Of a DNA stretch of 64,000 nucleotides, positions 57,984 through 64,000 are shown piece by piece (positions within the stretch are counted from its first letter, which is position 1; each line of letters starts with the position of its first letter). This DNA comes from an uncultured Pseudomonas sp. (GTDB taxonomy: Bacteria; Pseudomonadota; Gammaproteobacteria; Pseudomonadales; Pseudomonadaceae): assembly GCF_913774235.1 (NCBI RefSeq), contig NZ_CAJYDW010000019.1, positions 186,001-250,000 on the forward strand, read 5' to 3'. The position numbers and the translations under genes are program-made. The notes beneath the pieces were generated by a model that was not told the DNA's origin, searched no databases, and saw only the letters and a list, made by a program, of their open reading frames with translations.

Positions 57984-58592
57984 CTAGTCGGCGCCCTGGT
58001 CGACCAGTCCCAGCCGCGGCACGCGGGTTCCCGGGGGGAGCAGGGTGCCGGGTGCCAGCACTGCATTGGCGCCCACTTTGCACCCATCACCGATGAGGGC
58101 ACCGAACTTGCGCACCCCGGTCTCGATCACCCGCTCGCCATGGCGGATGCGGATGGGCGCGCCGTCGAGCTCGTTGCGGTAGTTGGCGACGATGGCTCCG
58201 GCTTCCAGATTCACCCCGGCGCCGATCAGCGAATCCCCGACGAAGTTGAAGTGCGCCAGCTTGCTGCCGTCCAGCAGCAGGCTGCTCTTCACCTCGCACG
58301 CCGGACCTACACCGCAGCCTGTGCCGAGATAGACCCCACCGCGCAGATAGGCCCCGGTCGCCACGAAGGCTCCAGCGCCGATGATCAAGGGCCCCTTCAA
58401 TACCACGCCGGCCTCCACCACGGCACTGTCATGGATGGCCTGGTCTCCCTCGCGGCGAAAGCCCGGGCCGAGTCGTTCCAGCAGGGCGCGGATATTCGCC
58501 TCGCACTCCTGGGTGATCCGCCAGGGATCGGCGGGCACCAGGCCCAGCGTCGGCCAGCGGGCGATGAAGGTGCCGATGTCCAGAGGGCTCAT
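57984..58592 (-). CDS. Left-handed beta-helix (hexapeptide-repeat) transferase-like protein
   Basis: This 202-residue protein has an N-terminal helical part and then hexapeptide repeats from about residue 65 (VVEAGVVLKGPLIIGAGAFVATGAYLRGGVYLGTGCGVGP), which form a left-handed beta helix as in LpxA and the C-terminal domain of GlmU. Such trimeric proteins transfer acyl groups or act as sugar-nucleotide enzymes. There is no pyrophosphorylase domain, so it is not a full GlmU. Role unknown. Confidence 0.82.
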   Translation of the reverse strand: MSPLDIGTFIARWPTLGLVPADPWRITQECEANIRALLERLGPGFRREGDQAIHDSAVVEAGVVLKGPLIIGAGAFVATGAYLRGGVYLGTGCGVGPACEVKSSLLLDGSKLAHFNFVGDSLIGAGVNLEAGAIVANYRNELDGAPIRIRHGERVIETGVRKFGALIGDGCKVGANAVLAPGTLLPPGTRVPRLGLVDQGAD

Positions 58593-58708
58593 GGCAGGGG
58601 CTCGCGGAACACGTTCGGCGTCGTGGTCATCATCTTGGGTTGCGCCTCATGCTGTCGTGCATGGCAGCAAGCCTGGCCCGCTGGGCGAGCGGCCTGCCGC
58701 CTAAAGGG

Positions 58709-59785
58709 CTAGGGCAGTTTATCGACGAATTGCGCCAGCTCCGCCGCATAGAGCCTGGCCAAGCCGGTCGTGCCGTGACCGCGCGTGTCGGCGCTGCCCG
58801 GGATCAGCAGATACTGGGCGCTGGGCACCTGCTTCAGTGCCTCCTGCATGAGGCCCGTTTCGGGTGGATTGCGCTCGTCGTCCGCCGCGTTGATGGCCAG
58901 CACCGGCACCTTGATCTTGCTCAGTCCCGGCATGGCGTTGTAGTCGGCCGAGGCCTCCCACTGGTAGATGAAGTCATTGGCGTCGACCGTGACCGGTGCG
59001 GCCAGGCGCTTGTCGATCAGTTCGTCAGCCTTGGCATGGGTGCCGGCGATCTCCTGGTAGTTCAGGGTGCCGCCACTGGTGGCGAATTCGAACATGGTCT
59101 TGGCCAGGCGCAGGGACGGCGGCTGGGTCTGGTAGTTACCGTGATCCCAGGCCGGGTCCTGCTTGATGGATTCCACCAGCATGCGCCTCATGATCCAGTT
59201 GCGGCCGGCCATCTCCGTCGGCTGCGCCGCCATGGGCACCAGGCCATCGGCGAAACCGGGGTGCAGGCCGCCCCACAGCCAGGTCTGCATGCCCCCCATC
59301 GAATTGCCGATGATCAGCCGCAGGTGCTTGATCCCCAGACCCTGGGTGAGCAGCAGGTATTGCGCCTGCACCATGTCGGCGTAGTCGTACTGGGGAAAGG
59401 CGGCGCGCAAGCCATCCGAGGGCTTGGTCGACTTACCCGTGCCGATTGCATCCGGAATGACGATGAAATACTTGCTCGCATCCAGCGGCTGGCCCGGGCC
59501 GAACAGCTGGCCGCCCACATCCTTGCTCAACATCGCCGCGCCCTGCTGACCGGTGCCGTGCAGTACCAGGATCGCCGGGTTGCCCGGTTTGCCCAGCGTC
59601 AGATAGTGCAGACGGAAGTTGTCGAGGGTTTGACCGGTATGGAAGGTGAAGCGCGGCAGCTCGAAGTCGCCTTCGACCGGCTTGGGTGGCTCGTCCGCCT
59701 GGACGGTCTGGGTGGTCAGCAGAAGGAGGGTAACGGCAGAGCAAAGGCTGCCAATCGCGCGTCGCCAATCAAGAGCCCTGGTCAT
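58709..59785 (-). CDS. Exported alpha/beta hydrolase, homoserine-acetyltransferase-like
   Basis: ATG 59785, with AGGAAAG upstream, gives 358 residues starting with a signal peptide (cleavage after VQA near residue 30). The alpha/beta hydrolase fold resembles MetX: nucleophile Ser in IGNSMGGMQTW, Asp in INAADDERNPP and His in RGHGT. The signal peptide argues against homoserine acetylation in the cytosol and for a periplasmic esterase or acylase. The 287 bases upstream to the next gene show no other feature. Confidence 0.85.
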   Translation of the reverse strand: MTRALDWRRAIGSLCSAVTLLLLTTQTVQADEPPKPVEGDFELPRFTFHTGQTLDNFRLHYLTLGKPGNPAILVLHGTGQQGAAMLSKDVGGQLFGPGQPLDASKYFIVIPDAIGTGKSTKPSDGLRAAFPQYDYADMVQAQYLLLTQGLGIKHLRLIIGNSMGGMQTWLWGGLHPGFADGLVPMAAQPTEMAGRNWIMRRMLVESIKQDPAWDHGNYQTQPPSLRLAKTMFEFATSGGTLNYQEIAGTHAKADELIDKRLAAPVTVDANDFIYQWEASADYNAMPGLSKIKVPVLAINAADDERNPPETGLMQEALKQVPSAQYLLIPGSADTRGHGTTGLARLYAAELAQFVDKLP

Positions 59786-60072
59786 CGAAGGCTTTCCTAT
59801 TGTTATTGAAGTTGACGATAGAGGGTTATAAAGCCAAACCCCACCCCCCGACAATTCGCTGCCGGGACGTGCGCCTTGCGGACCGGATGGATCGGCCGCG
59901 GTCGAGCGCCTGCGTCGCACGACCCGCCAGTGACCGCACCGCGCCGGCCATCACCGCGAGGCCGTGCCCTTCGCCGACTCCCCTTGGCCGGCGTTGGCGA
60001 GCGCAACGCTGGAACGCTTGCGCCAGCGGTCGAGTCGGAATGAGCAACAGTTCTTGGAGAACACCTGGCCTC

Positions 60073-60354
60073 ATGCAAGCCCTTCGTACCCAGTTGGCGG
60101 CGCTGGACCCGCCCATCAAGCACGAGCTCCAGTCCCAGGGTGACAACCTGGTGATCGTCCTTATTGATCCGACCCGCCCGGCGCGAGTCAGTCGTACCCT
60201 CAGCCAGACCCTGGTGCGCAACACCTCGCTGCTCTATGACGTGATCCGCGATGCGGTGAACGAACTGCGCGCCCTGGGCACCCATCCGGCCATCACCGAC
60301 CAGGACATCTACCCCGACGACCGCCCCAAGCCGGCCGCTTCCAGCGGTTCCTGA
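60073..60354 (+). CDS. Small protein of unknown function upstream of a sensor kinase
   Basis: ATG 60073 gives 93 residues; GGAGA lies 13 bases upstream, a long spacing, and ATG 60040 is an alternative. The sequence ALRTQLAALDPPIKHELQSQGDNLVIVLIDPTRPARVSR is not similar to anything I recognise, and the end is Pro- and Ser-rich. It may be a short beta-alpha protein (VIVLIDPTRP). The kinase gene starts 40 bases after its stop on the same strand, so it could be a partner of the kinase. Confidence 0.6.
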   Translation: MQALRTQLAALDPPIKHELQSQGDNLVIVLIDPTRPARVSRTLSQTLVRNTSLLYDVIRDAVNELRALGTHPAITDQDIYPDDRPKPAASSGS

Positions 60355-60394
60355 AAAACCGCCCCCGCCAGCCCTGCACGAAGAGCGTGACGCC

Positions 60395-61555
60395 ATGAGC
60401 GACCACCCGCGCATCCAGACCCTCATCCGCCGACAGAAGCTGCTGGCGGACTTCGGTGACTTCGCCCTGCGCTGTGAAGACCTGGACGAGATCCTTACCC
60501 GCGCCTGCCACCTGGTGGGCGATGCCCTGGGCACCGACCTGGCCAAGATCCTGGAGATCGAGCGCGGCGAGCATGCGGCGCTGGTCCGCGCGGGCGTCGG
60601 CTGGAAGCCCGGCGTAGTGGGCCAGGCCCGCATCTCCCTGGGCGAGCGCTCCTCCGAAGCCTATTCGATCAAGGTCAGCCGTCCGGTGATCACCGAGGAC
60701 ATCGATAAGGAAGAGCGCTTCGACCTCCCCGAATTCCTCCGCGAGCATGGCGTGCGGGCGCTGGTGAACGTGCCCATCTTCTTGCCCGGCGGCCGGCCCT
60801 ACGGCCTGCTGCAGGTGGATGCCCGCGAGCCCCGGGATTTCGGCGAGGAAGAGGTGGAATTCCTGCGCACCTACGCCACCATCCTCGGCCCGGTGATCGA
60901 CCGCCTGCTCAAGACCCTCGACCTGCACGTCGCTCTGGAAACCAACACCCGGCTGATGCAGGAGATGCAACACCGCATCAAGAACCACATCGCCATCATC
61001 GCCGGGCTGGTCTGGCTGCGCGCCCGCGCCGCCCAGTCGGACGAGACGCGCCAGGAACTGCAGTCCATCGGCGCGCGCATCGACACCCTGCGCCTGGTGC
61101 ACGAGCAGCTCTATGTTGCCAACACCGCCAAGCAATTGCGGCTGCGGCCCTTCGTCATGCAGTTGCTGGAGAACCTGTGCCACCTGCACCAGGAACACTC
61201 CGGCCAGGTGCGCCTGGAAATCGCCATCGAAGACGTCGACCTGAGCCCCGACACCGCTGTGCCCCTGGGGCTGATCCTCACCGAATTCGCCTCCAACAGC
61301 CTCAAGTACGCCTTCGACGGCGAGGGCGGTCGGCTCGCCGTGACCATCGAGAGCACCACCGGCGACGCCTGGCGCGTGCACATCCGTGACGACGGCAAGG
61401 GACTGCCGCAGCAGGCCCCCGCCGCCAGGCCCGGGTCCGGCACCGGCATGAAGCTGATCGAGGGCCTGGCCGCCCAGATTGGTGGTCAGGCGCAGTGGTC
61501 AGCGGCCGGGCAACGGGGTACCGAGTTGCGGCTGAGCTTCAAGGTCAAGCAGTAG
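60395..61555 (+). CDS. GAF-domain sensor histidine kinase, HisKA_2/HWE type
   Basis: This 386-residue cytosolic kinase has an N-terminal GAF domain (about 25-160) and then the HWE/HisKA_2 core with the phospho-acceptor His in EMQHRIKNHIAIIAGL (near residue 190), the N box LTEFASNSLKYAF and the G boxes in DDGKGLP and GTGMKLIEGLAAQIGG. These kinases often act with PhyR-type or other receivers. No cognate regulator is next to it. GAF domains commonly bind small molecules or tetrapyrroles; there is no obvious chromophore Cys in a known setting. Confidence 0.9.
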   Translation: MSDHPRIQTLIRRQKLLADFGDFALRCEDLDEILTRACHLVGDALGTDLAKILEIERGEHAALVRAGVGWKPGVVGQARISLGERSSEAYSIKVSRPVITEDIDKEERFDLPEFLREHGVRALVNVPIFLPGGRPYGLLQVDAREPRDFGEEEVEFLRTYATILGPVIDRLLKTLDLHVALETNTRLMQEMQHRIKNHIAIIAGLVWLRARAAQSDETRQELQSIGARIDTLRLVHEQLYVANTAKQLRLRPFVMQLLENLCHLHQEHSGQVRLEIAIEDVDLSPDTAVPLGLILTEFASNSLKYAFDGEGGRLAVTIESTTGDAWRVHIRDDGKGLPQQAPAARPGSGTGMKLIEGLAAQIGGQAQWSAAGQRGTELRLSFKVKQ

Positions 61556-61559
61556 CGGG

Positions 61560-62375
61560 CTAGGACTCTTCCGTCACGGCCGGCGTTACCGCCGAGCCCG
61601 CCAGCAGGCCACCGTCCAGATTCAGCTCGCTGCCGGTCATGTAGGCGGCCTCGTCGGAGGCCAGCAGCACTGCCAGGGCGGCTACTTCCTCGGGGCGACC
61701 GAAGCGCCGCAGCGGCGTGTCCCGCACCAGCGCCGCCATGCGTGCCTCGCGCTCCGGGCCGTCGCCCAGCATGGGCTCCCACATTGGCGTGAGGATGGCA
61801 GCGGGGTGGATCGAATTGCAGCGGATGGCCAGGCCCTGTTCGGCGCAATAGAGCGCCACCGTCTTGCTGTGGTTACGCACCGCGGCCTTGGACGAGGCGT
61901 AGGCCGCCGCACCGGGAATACCCACCAACCCGGAGCGCGACGAGACATTGATGATGGCCCCAGCCCCCGCCGGGCGCATGGCACGGATGCCATGCTTGCA
62001 GCCGAGGAAGACGCCATCCAGATTGGTGCGATGCACCGCCTGCCAGTCTTCCAGGGCGGCGTGTTCCGGGTCGTGGGCCACCATCCCCTGCTCGAATCCG
62101 GTGATCCCGGCATTGTTCACCAGCACGTCGAGCCGTCCGCGCTCGGTGAGGATCTGCCCCGTCACCTGCTGCCATTGAGCTTCGTCACGCACATCCAGGT
62201 GCAGATAGCGCGCCTGGTCGCCCAACTCGGTCGCAACGGCGCGGCCCAACTCGTCGTTCAGGTCGGTGACATAGACGAAGGCACCTTCCGCCACGAAGGC
62301 CCGGGCGATGGCCGCGCCTATGCCCTGGGCCGCGCCGGTGACCAGTGCGGTCTTGGCGAGCAGTCGGTTGGCCAT
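61560..62375 (-). CDS. Short-chain dehydrogenase/reductase
   Basis: ATG 62375, with GGAGG upstream, gives 271 residues. Classical SDR motifs are present: cofactor site [21 protein letters not shown] suggesting NAD, NNAG, catalytic Ser in VSSRSGLVG and the YASSK motif with Tyr and Lys, and a C-terminal [16 protein letters not shown]. It oxidises a hydroxyl to a ketone or the reverse. It converges on the HWE kinase gene with four bases between stops. Confidence 0.92.
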   Translation of the reverse strand: MANRLLAKTALVTGAAQGIGAAIARAFVAEGAFVYVTDLNDELGRAVATELGDQARYLHLDVRDEAQWQQVTGQILTERGRLDVLVNNAGITGFEQGMVAHDPEHAALEDWQAVHRTNLDGVFLGCKHGIRAMRPAGAGAIINVSSRSGLVGIPGAAAYASSKAAVRNHSKTVALYCAEQGLAIRCNSIHPAAILTPMWEPMLGDGPEREARMAALVRDTPLRRFGRPEEVAALAVLLASDEAAYMTGSELNLDGGLLAGSAVTPAVTEES

Positions 62376-62434
62376 AGTGGATTCCTCCAGCGGTGCATGA
62401 GCCCCCAAGGGTAACCCAAGCCGTTGAGCGCAGA

Positions 62435-62914
62435 TCAGGCCTTGGCGCTGACCCCACCGCTGCTGCCGCCGGCCTTCTTCAGCGCTTCGGTGTAGGCGGC
62501 ATAGGCATTCATCAGCGCCTCGCTGGCGGCCGTCACGTTGGCCTGGGCGGCTTCCCGCGCGGCCTGGCTGGCGTCCCGGTCTTCCTCGCTGGCGCCCTTG
62601 CTCTGGGCTTCCACCGCACGCAACTGCTTCTGCGCCAACTCCAGTTGCCGCTTGGCCATGTCGATGGCCTTCTGCAGCGCATCCAGGGTGCTGTTGCCGG
62701 TGCTGCCTTTCTCGTTGCCGCTGGCTGCAGCATCGGCCTTGGCCTTGATCCCATCGAGCGGGTTGGGCTTGCCGATGCCCTTGGGCTGCTTGGCGTGCGC
62801 GGCCTGGGCGGCCGCTAGGTCCTCGTCCTTGGGCTTGGCCGCGCCACTCAGCCTGAGGGTGACGGGATGCAGGATGCCGCTGCCGATACCTTTCACCGAT
62901 CCTAGGCCGGACAT
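62435..62914 (-). CDS. Ala/Gln/Lys-rich helical protein of unknown function
   Basis: ATG 62914, with GGAG seven bases upstream, gives 159 residues. It begins [16 protein letters not shown], has a charged and Ala-rich middle, and a long predicted coiled coil ([29 protein letters not shown] onwards, about 85-145) ending in a Gly/Ser-rich tail. There is no signal peptide or membrane helix. Secreted or surface-associated Pseudomonas proteins of this composition exist, but I cannot name a family. Confidence 0.65.
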   Translation of the reverse strand: MSGLGSVKGIGSGILHPVTLRLSGAAKPKDEDLAAAQAAHAKQPKGIGKPNPLDGIKAKADAAASGNEKGSTGNSTLDALQKAIDMAKRQLELAQKQLRAVEAQSKGASEEDRDASQAAREAAQANVTAASEALMNAYAAYTEALKKAGGSSGGVSAKA

Positions 62915-63113
62915 GGCGAACTCCATCTTCGAAGGGTAGGCAAGGTTAGCGGCGGCTTGGGGGAAAGATTGAGGCTGCCATCCCGGGCTGCCAGGCGTGA
63001 TGTCGAGCGCCCTGTCCCTCGTTGCACGCAGGCCACCCATGAAACGGAACCCTCAGGCCTGGCTCGCGCGCCAGCGCTGTCCCGATGCCGCCCAAGCTCC
63101 GTTCATCCAGCCC

Positions 63114-63893
63114 CTAGTCGCGCTTCCCCGATACCCTTGGTGCAACCAGCGCGGCCGGGTCGAACGGCTCGCCCACACTCATCGCCTGGGTGGTGACCCT
63201 GTACTCCGAGTCGGCGCCGGGTAGCTGCTCCAGCACGATGAAACCCCGATTGGGCCGATGGTCGTTCAGCGGCTCGGCCGCGAAGCCCCACTTCGCCCCC
63301 GCCGACCAGACGCACTGGTGCAGGCCATTCGGCTTGACCCAGTCATCACACGGCTGCCCGGCCACCGTCCGTGGGGTCGGCCCCTGGAAATCGCCCAGCG
63401 CGGCCGGCGCGCTCCTTTCCACCGGCATACGGCTCAAGGCGTCTGGCGCTGCGGCCTCTTCGGTCTTTTCACCCGTTGCCAGATCCACCCGCTGGTAAGA
63501 GCTGTCGGTGGTGGTTTCCTGGGTGCCGGTGGTCTCCAGGCGGAACAGGCAGGTACCGCCTGGGCCGTCGTTGGCGACCCTCCAACTCGTCTCGCGAACC
63601 ACCTCGATATCCCGCGCGAACCACAGCTCATAGCGGGTAGTGCCGAGCAAGGCGACGTCTTGATCGGCCAGCGCGCGGCTTTGCAATCCACCCGCCTGGC
63701 AGTCGCGCAGGGCCGCCAGATAGTTCGCCCGCGCCTCGTTGACGCCCTGGTAGGTCAGTTCCACGCTCTGGCGAACATGGATCGGCGGCAACGAACGGCG
63801 GGTGTCTTCCCCGTTGTCCGGCTGGTCGTCCGCCCAGGCCATCCCGATGCTGGTCAGCAGCAACATCATCATGGCAACGCGGGAGGTATGCAT
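63114..63893 (-). CDS. Exported protein of unknown function
   Basis: This 259-residue protein has a signal peptide (MLLLTSIGMAWA, cleavage near residue 22). The mature part has Cys in LRDCQAGG, TCLFRL and AGQPCDDW...LHQCVWS, allowing two disulfides, and a beta-rich look. I recognise no family. It stands alone; the 199 bases to the previous gene and the last 107 bases of the window show nothing further. Confidence 0.7.
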   Translation of the reverse strand: MHTSRVAMMMLLLTSIGMAWADDQPDNGEDTRRSLPPIHVRQSVELTYQGVNEARANYLAALRDCQAGGLQSRALADQDVALLGTTRYELWFARDIEVVRETSWRVANDGPGGTCLFRLETTGTQETTTDSSYQRVDLATGEKTEEAAAPDALSRMPVERSAPAALGDFQGPTPRTVAGQPCDDWVKPNGLHQCVWSAGAKWGFAAEPLNDHRPNRGFIVLEQLPGADSEYRVTTQAMSVGEPFDPAALVAPRVSGKRD

Positions 63894-64000
63894 GGGGGCT
63901 TGTCCTGGTAGCGGGTTACGACTGGGGTACGGCAGCAGCGTTGCTGTGACGAGCGGTGCGCGGAAGTTGAGAAACTCGTCGTCAGTAAGCTAATGCCTGA

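Overview
The window looks like a chromosomal stretch of a Pseudomonas. I infer this from the high GC content, the dense short-gap operons, the many copies of the Pseudomonas-type REP (GTAGGAGCGGCC / GGCCGCTCCTAC), and gene content such as adenine deaminase, PolB, IlvE, PrpF, dCache and HAMP chemoreceptors and PAS-rich kinases. A species of the P. oryzihabitans group would fit, but I cannot settle species from sequence alone. I see no rRNA, tRNA, CRISPR array, phage or recognisable transposase.

Layout. 1-6508: one plus-strand operon that begins outside the window. It holds a 2-oxoglutarate/Fe(II) oxygenase, a VOC protein, a BMP-type binding protein, a double ABC ATPase, two permeases and an isochorismatase-like hydrolase, and reads as an import-and-degrade unit for a small, probably nitrogen-containing compound. 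6483-8162: an ArnT/PMT-like glycosyltransferase. 8343-14985: two copies of a composite non-coding repeat in opposite orientation. They flank hisN-like phosphatase, adenine deaminase, an acyltransferase, a ChaA-like antiporter and a DedA protein. 15037-19126: ilvE, a small exported protein, a zinc alcohol dehydrogenase divergent from an Lrp/AsnC regulator, and a DnaQ-like exonuclease. 19331-21670: DNA polymerase II.

22219-33411 is rich in signalling: a 1372-residue CheB-CheR-PAS-kinase-receiver fusion, a 1113-residue PAS/GAF hybrid kinase, and two stand-alone receiver proteins facing each other. A secreted dienelactone hydrolase and a PrpF-like isomerase lie between the two kinases. 33477-35114: an oxidoreductase and an acetyltransferase. 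35171-39338: exbD-tonB-receptor-exbB, a self-contained TonB uptake unit, divergent from a lipoprotein 5'-nucleotidase. 41240-46830: two DUF4398 lipoproteins divergent from a chemoreceptor, then an HPP-CBS protein divergent from nhaA-crcB. 46850-50430: a second acyltransferase, an unknown protein and a dihydrolipoamide-dehydrogenase-like flavoprotein. 50841-54357: a dCache chemoreceptor with an apparent amino-acid-binding motif and a sugar-porter MFS protein. 54529-63893: a LysR/MFS divergent pair, a CMD-family protein, a GNAT, a hexapeptide transferase, an alpha/beta hydrolase, a small protein with a GAF-HWE kinase, an SDR, and two proteins of unknown function.

The most distinctive signal is non-coding. 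The composite element at 8343-9074 recurs in inverse orientation at 13993-14985. Its four ends carry hairpins whose arms differ in sequence but keep pairing. Other repeats sit inside an operon (2184-2209), inside the reading frame of prpF (28572-28592), and nested in the second composite copy (14417-14480).
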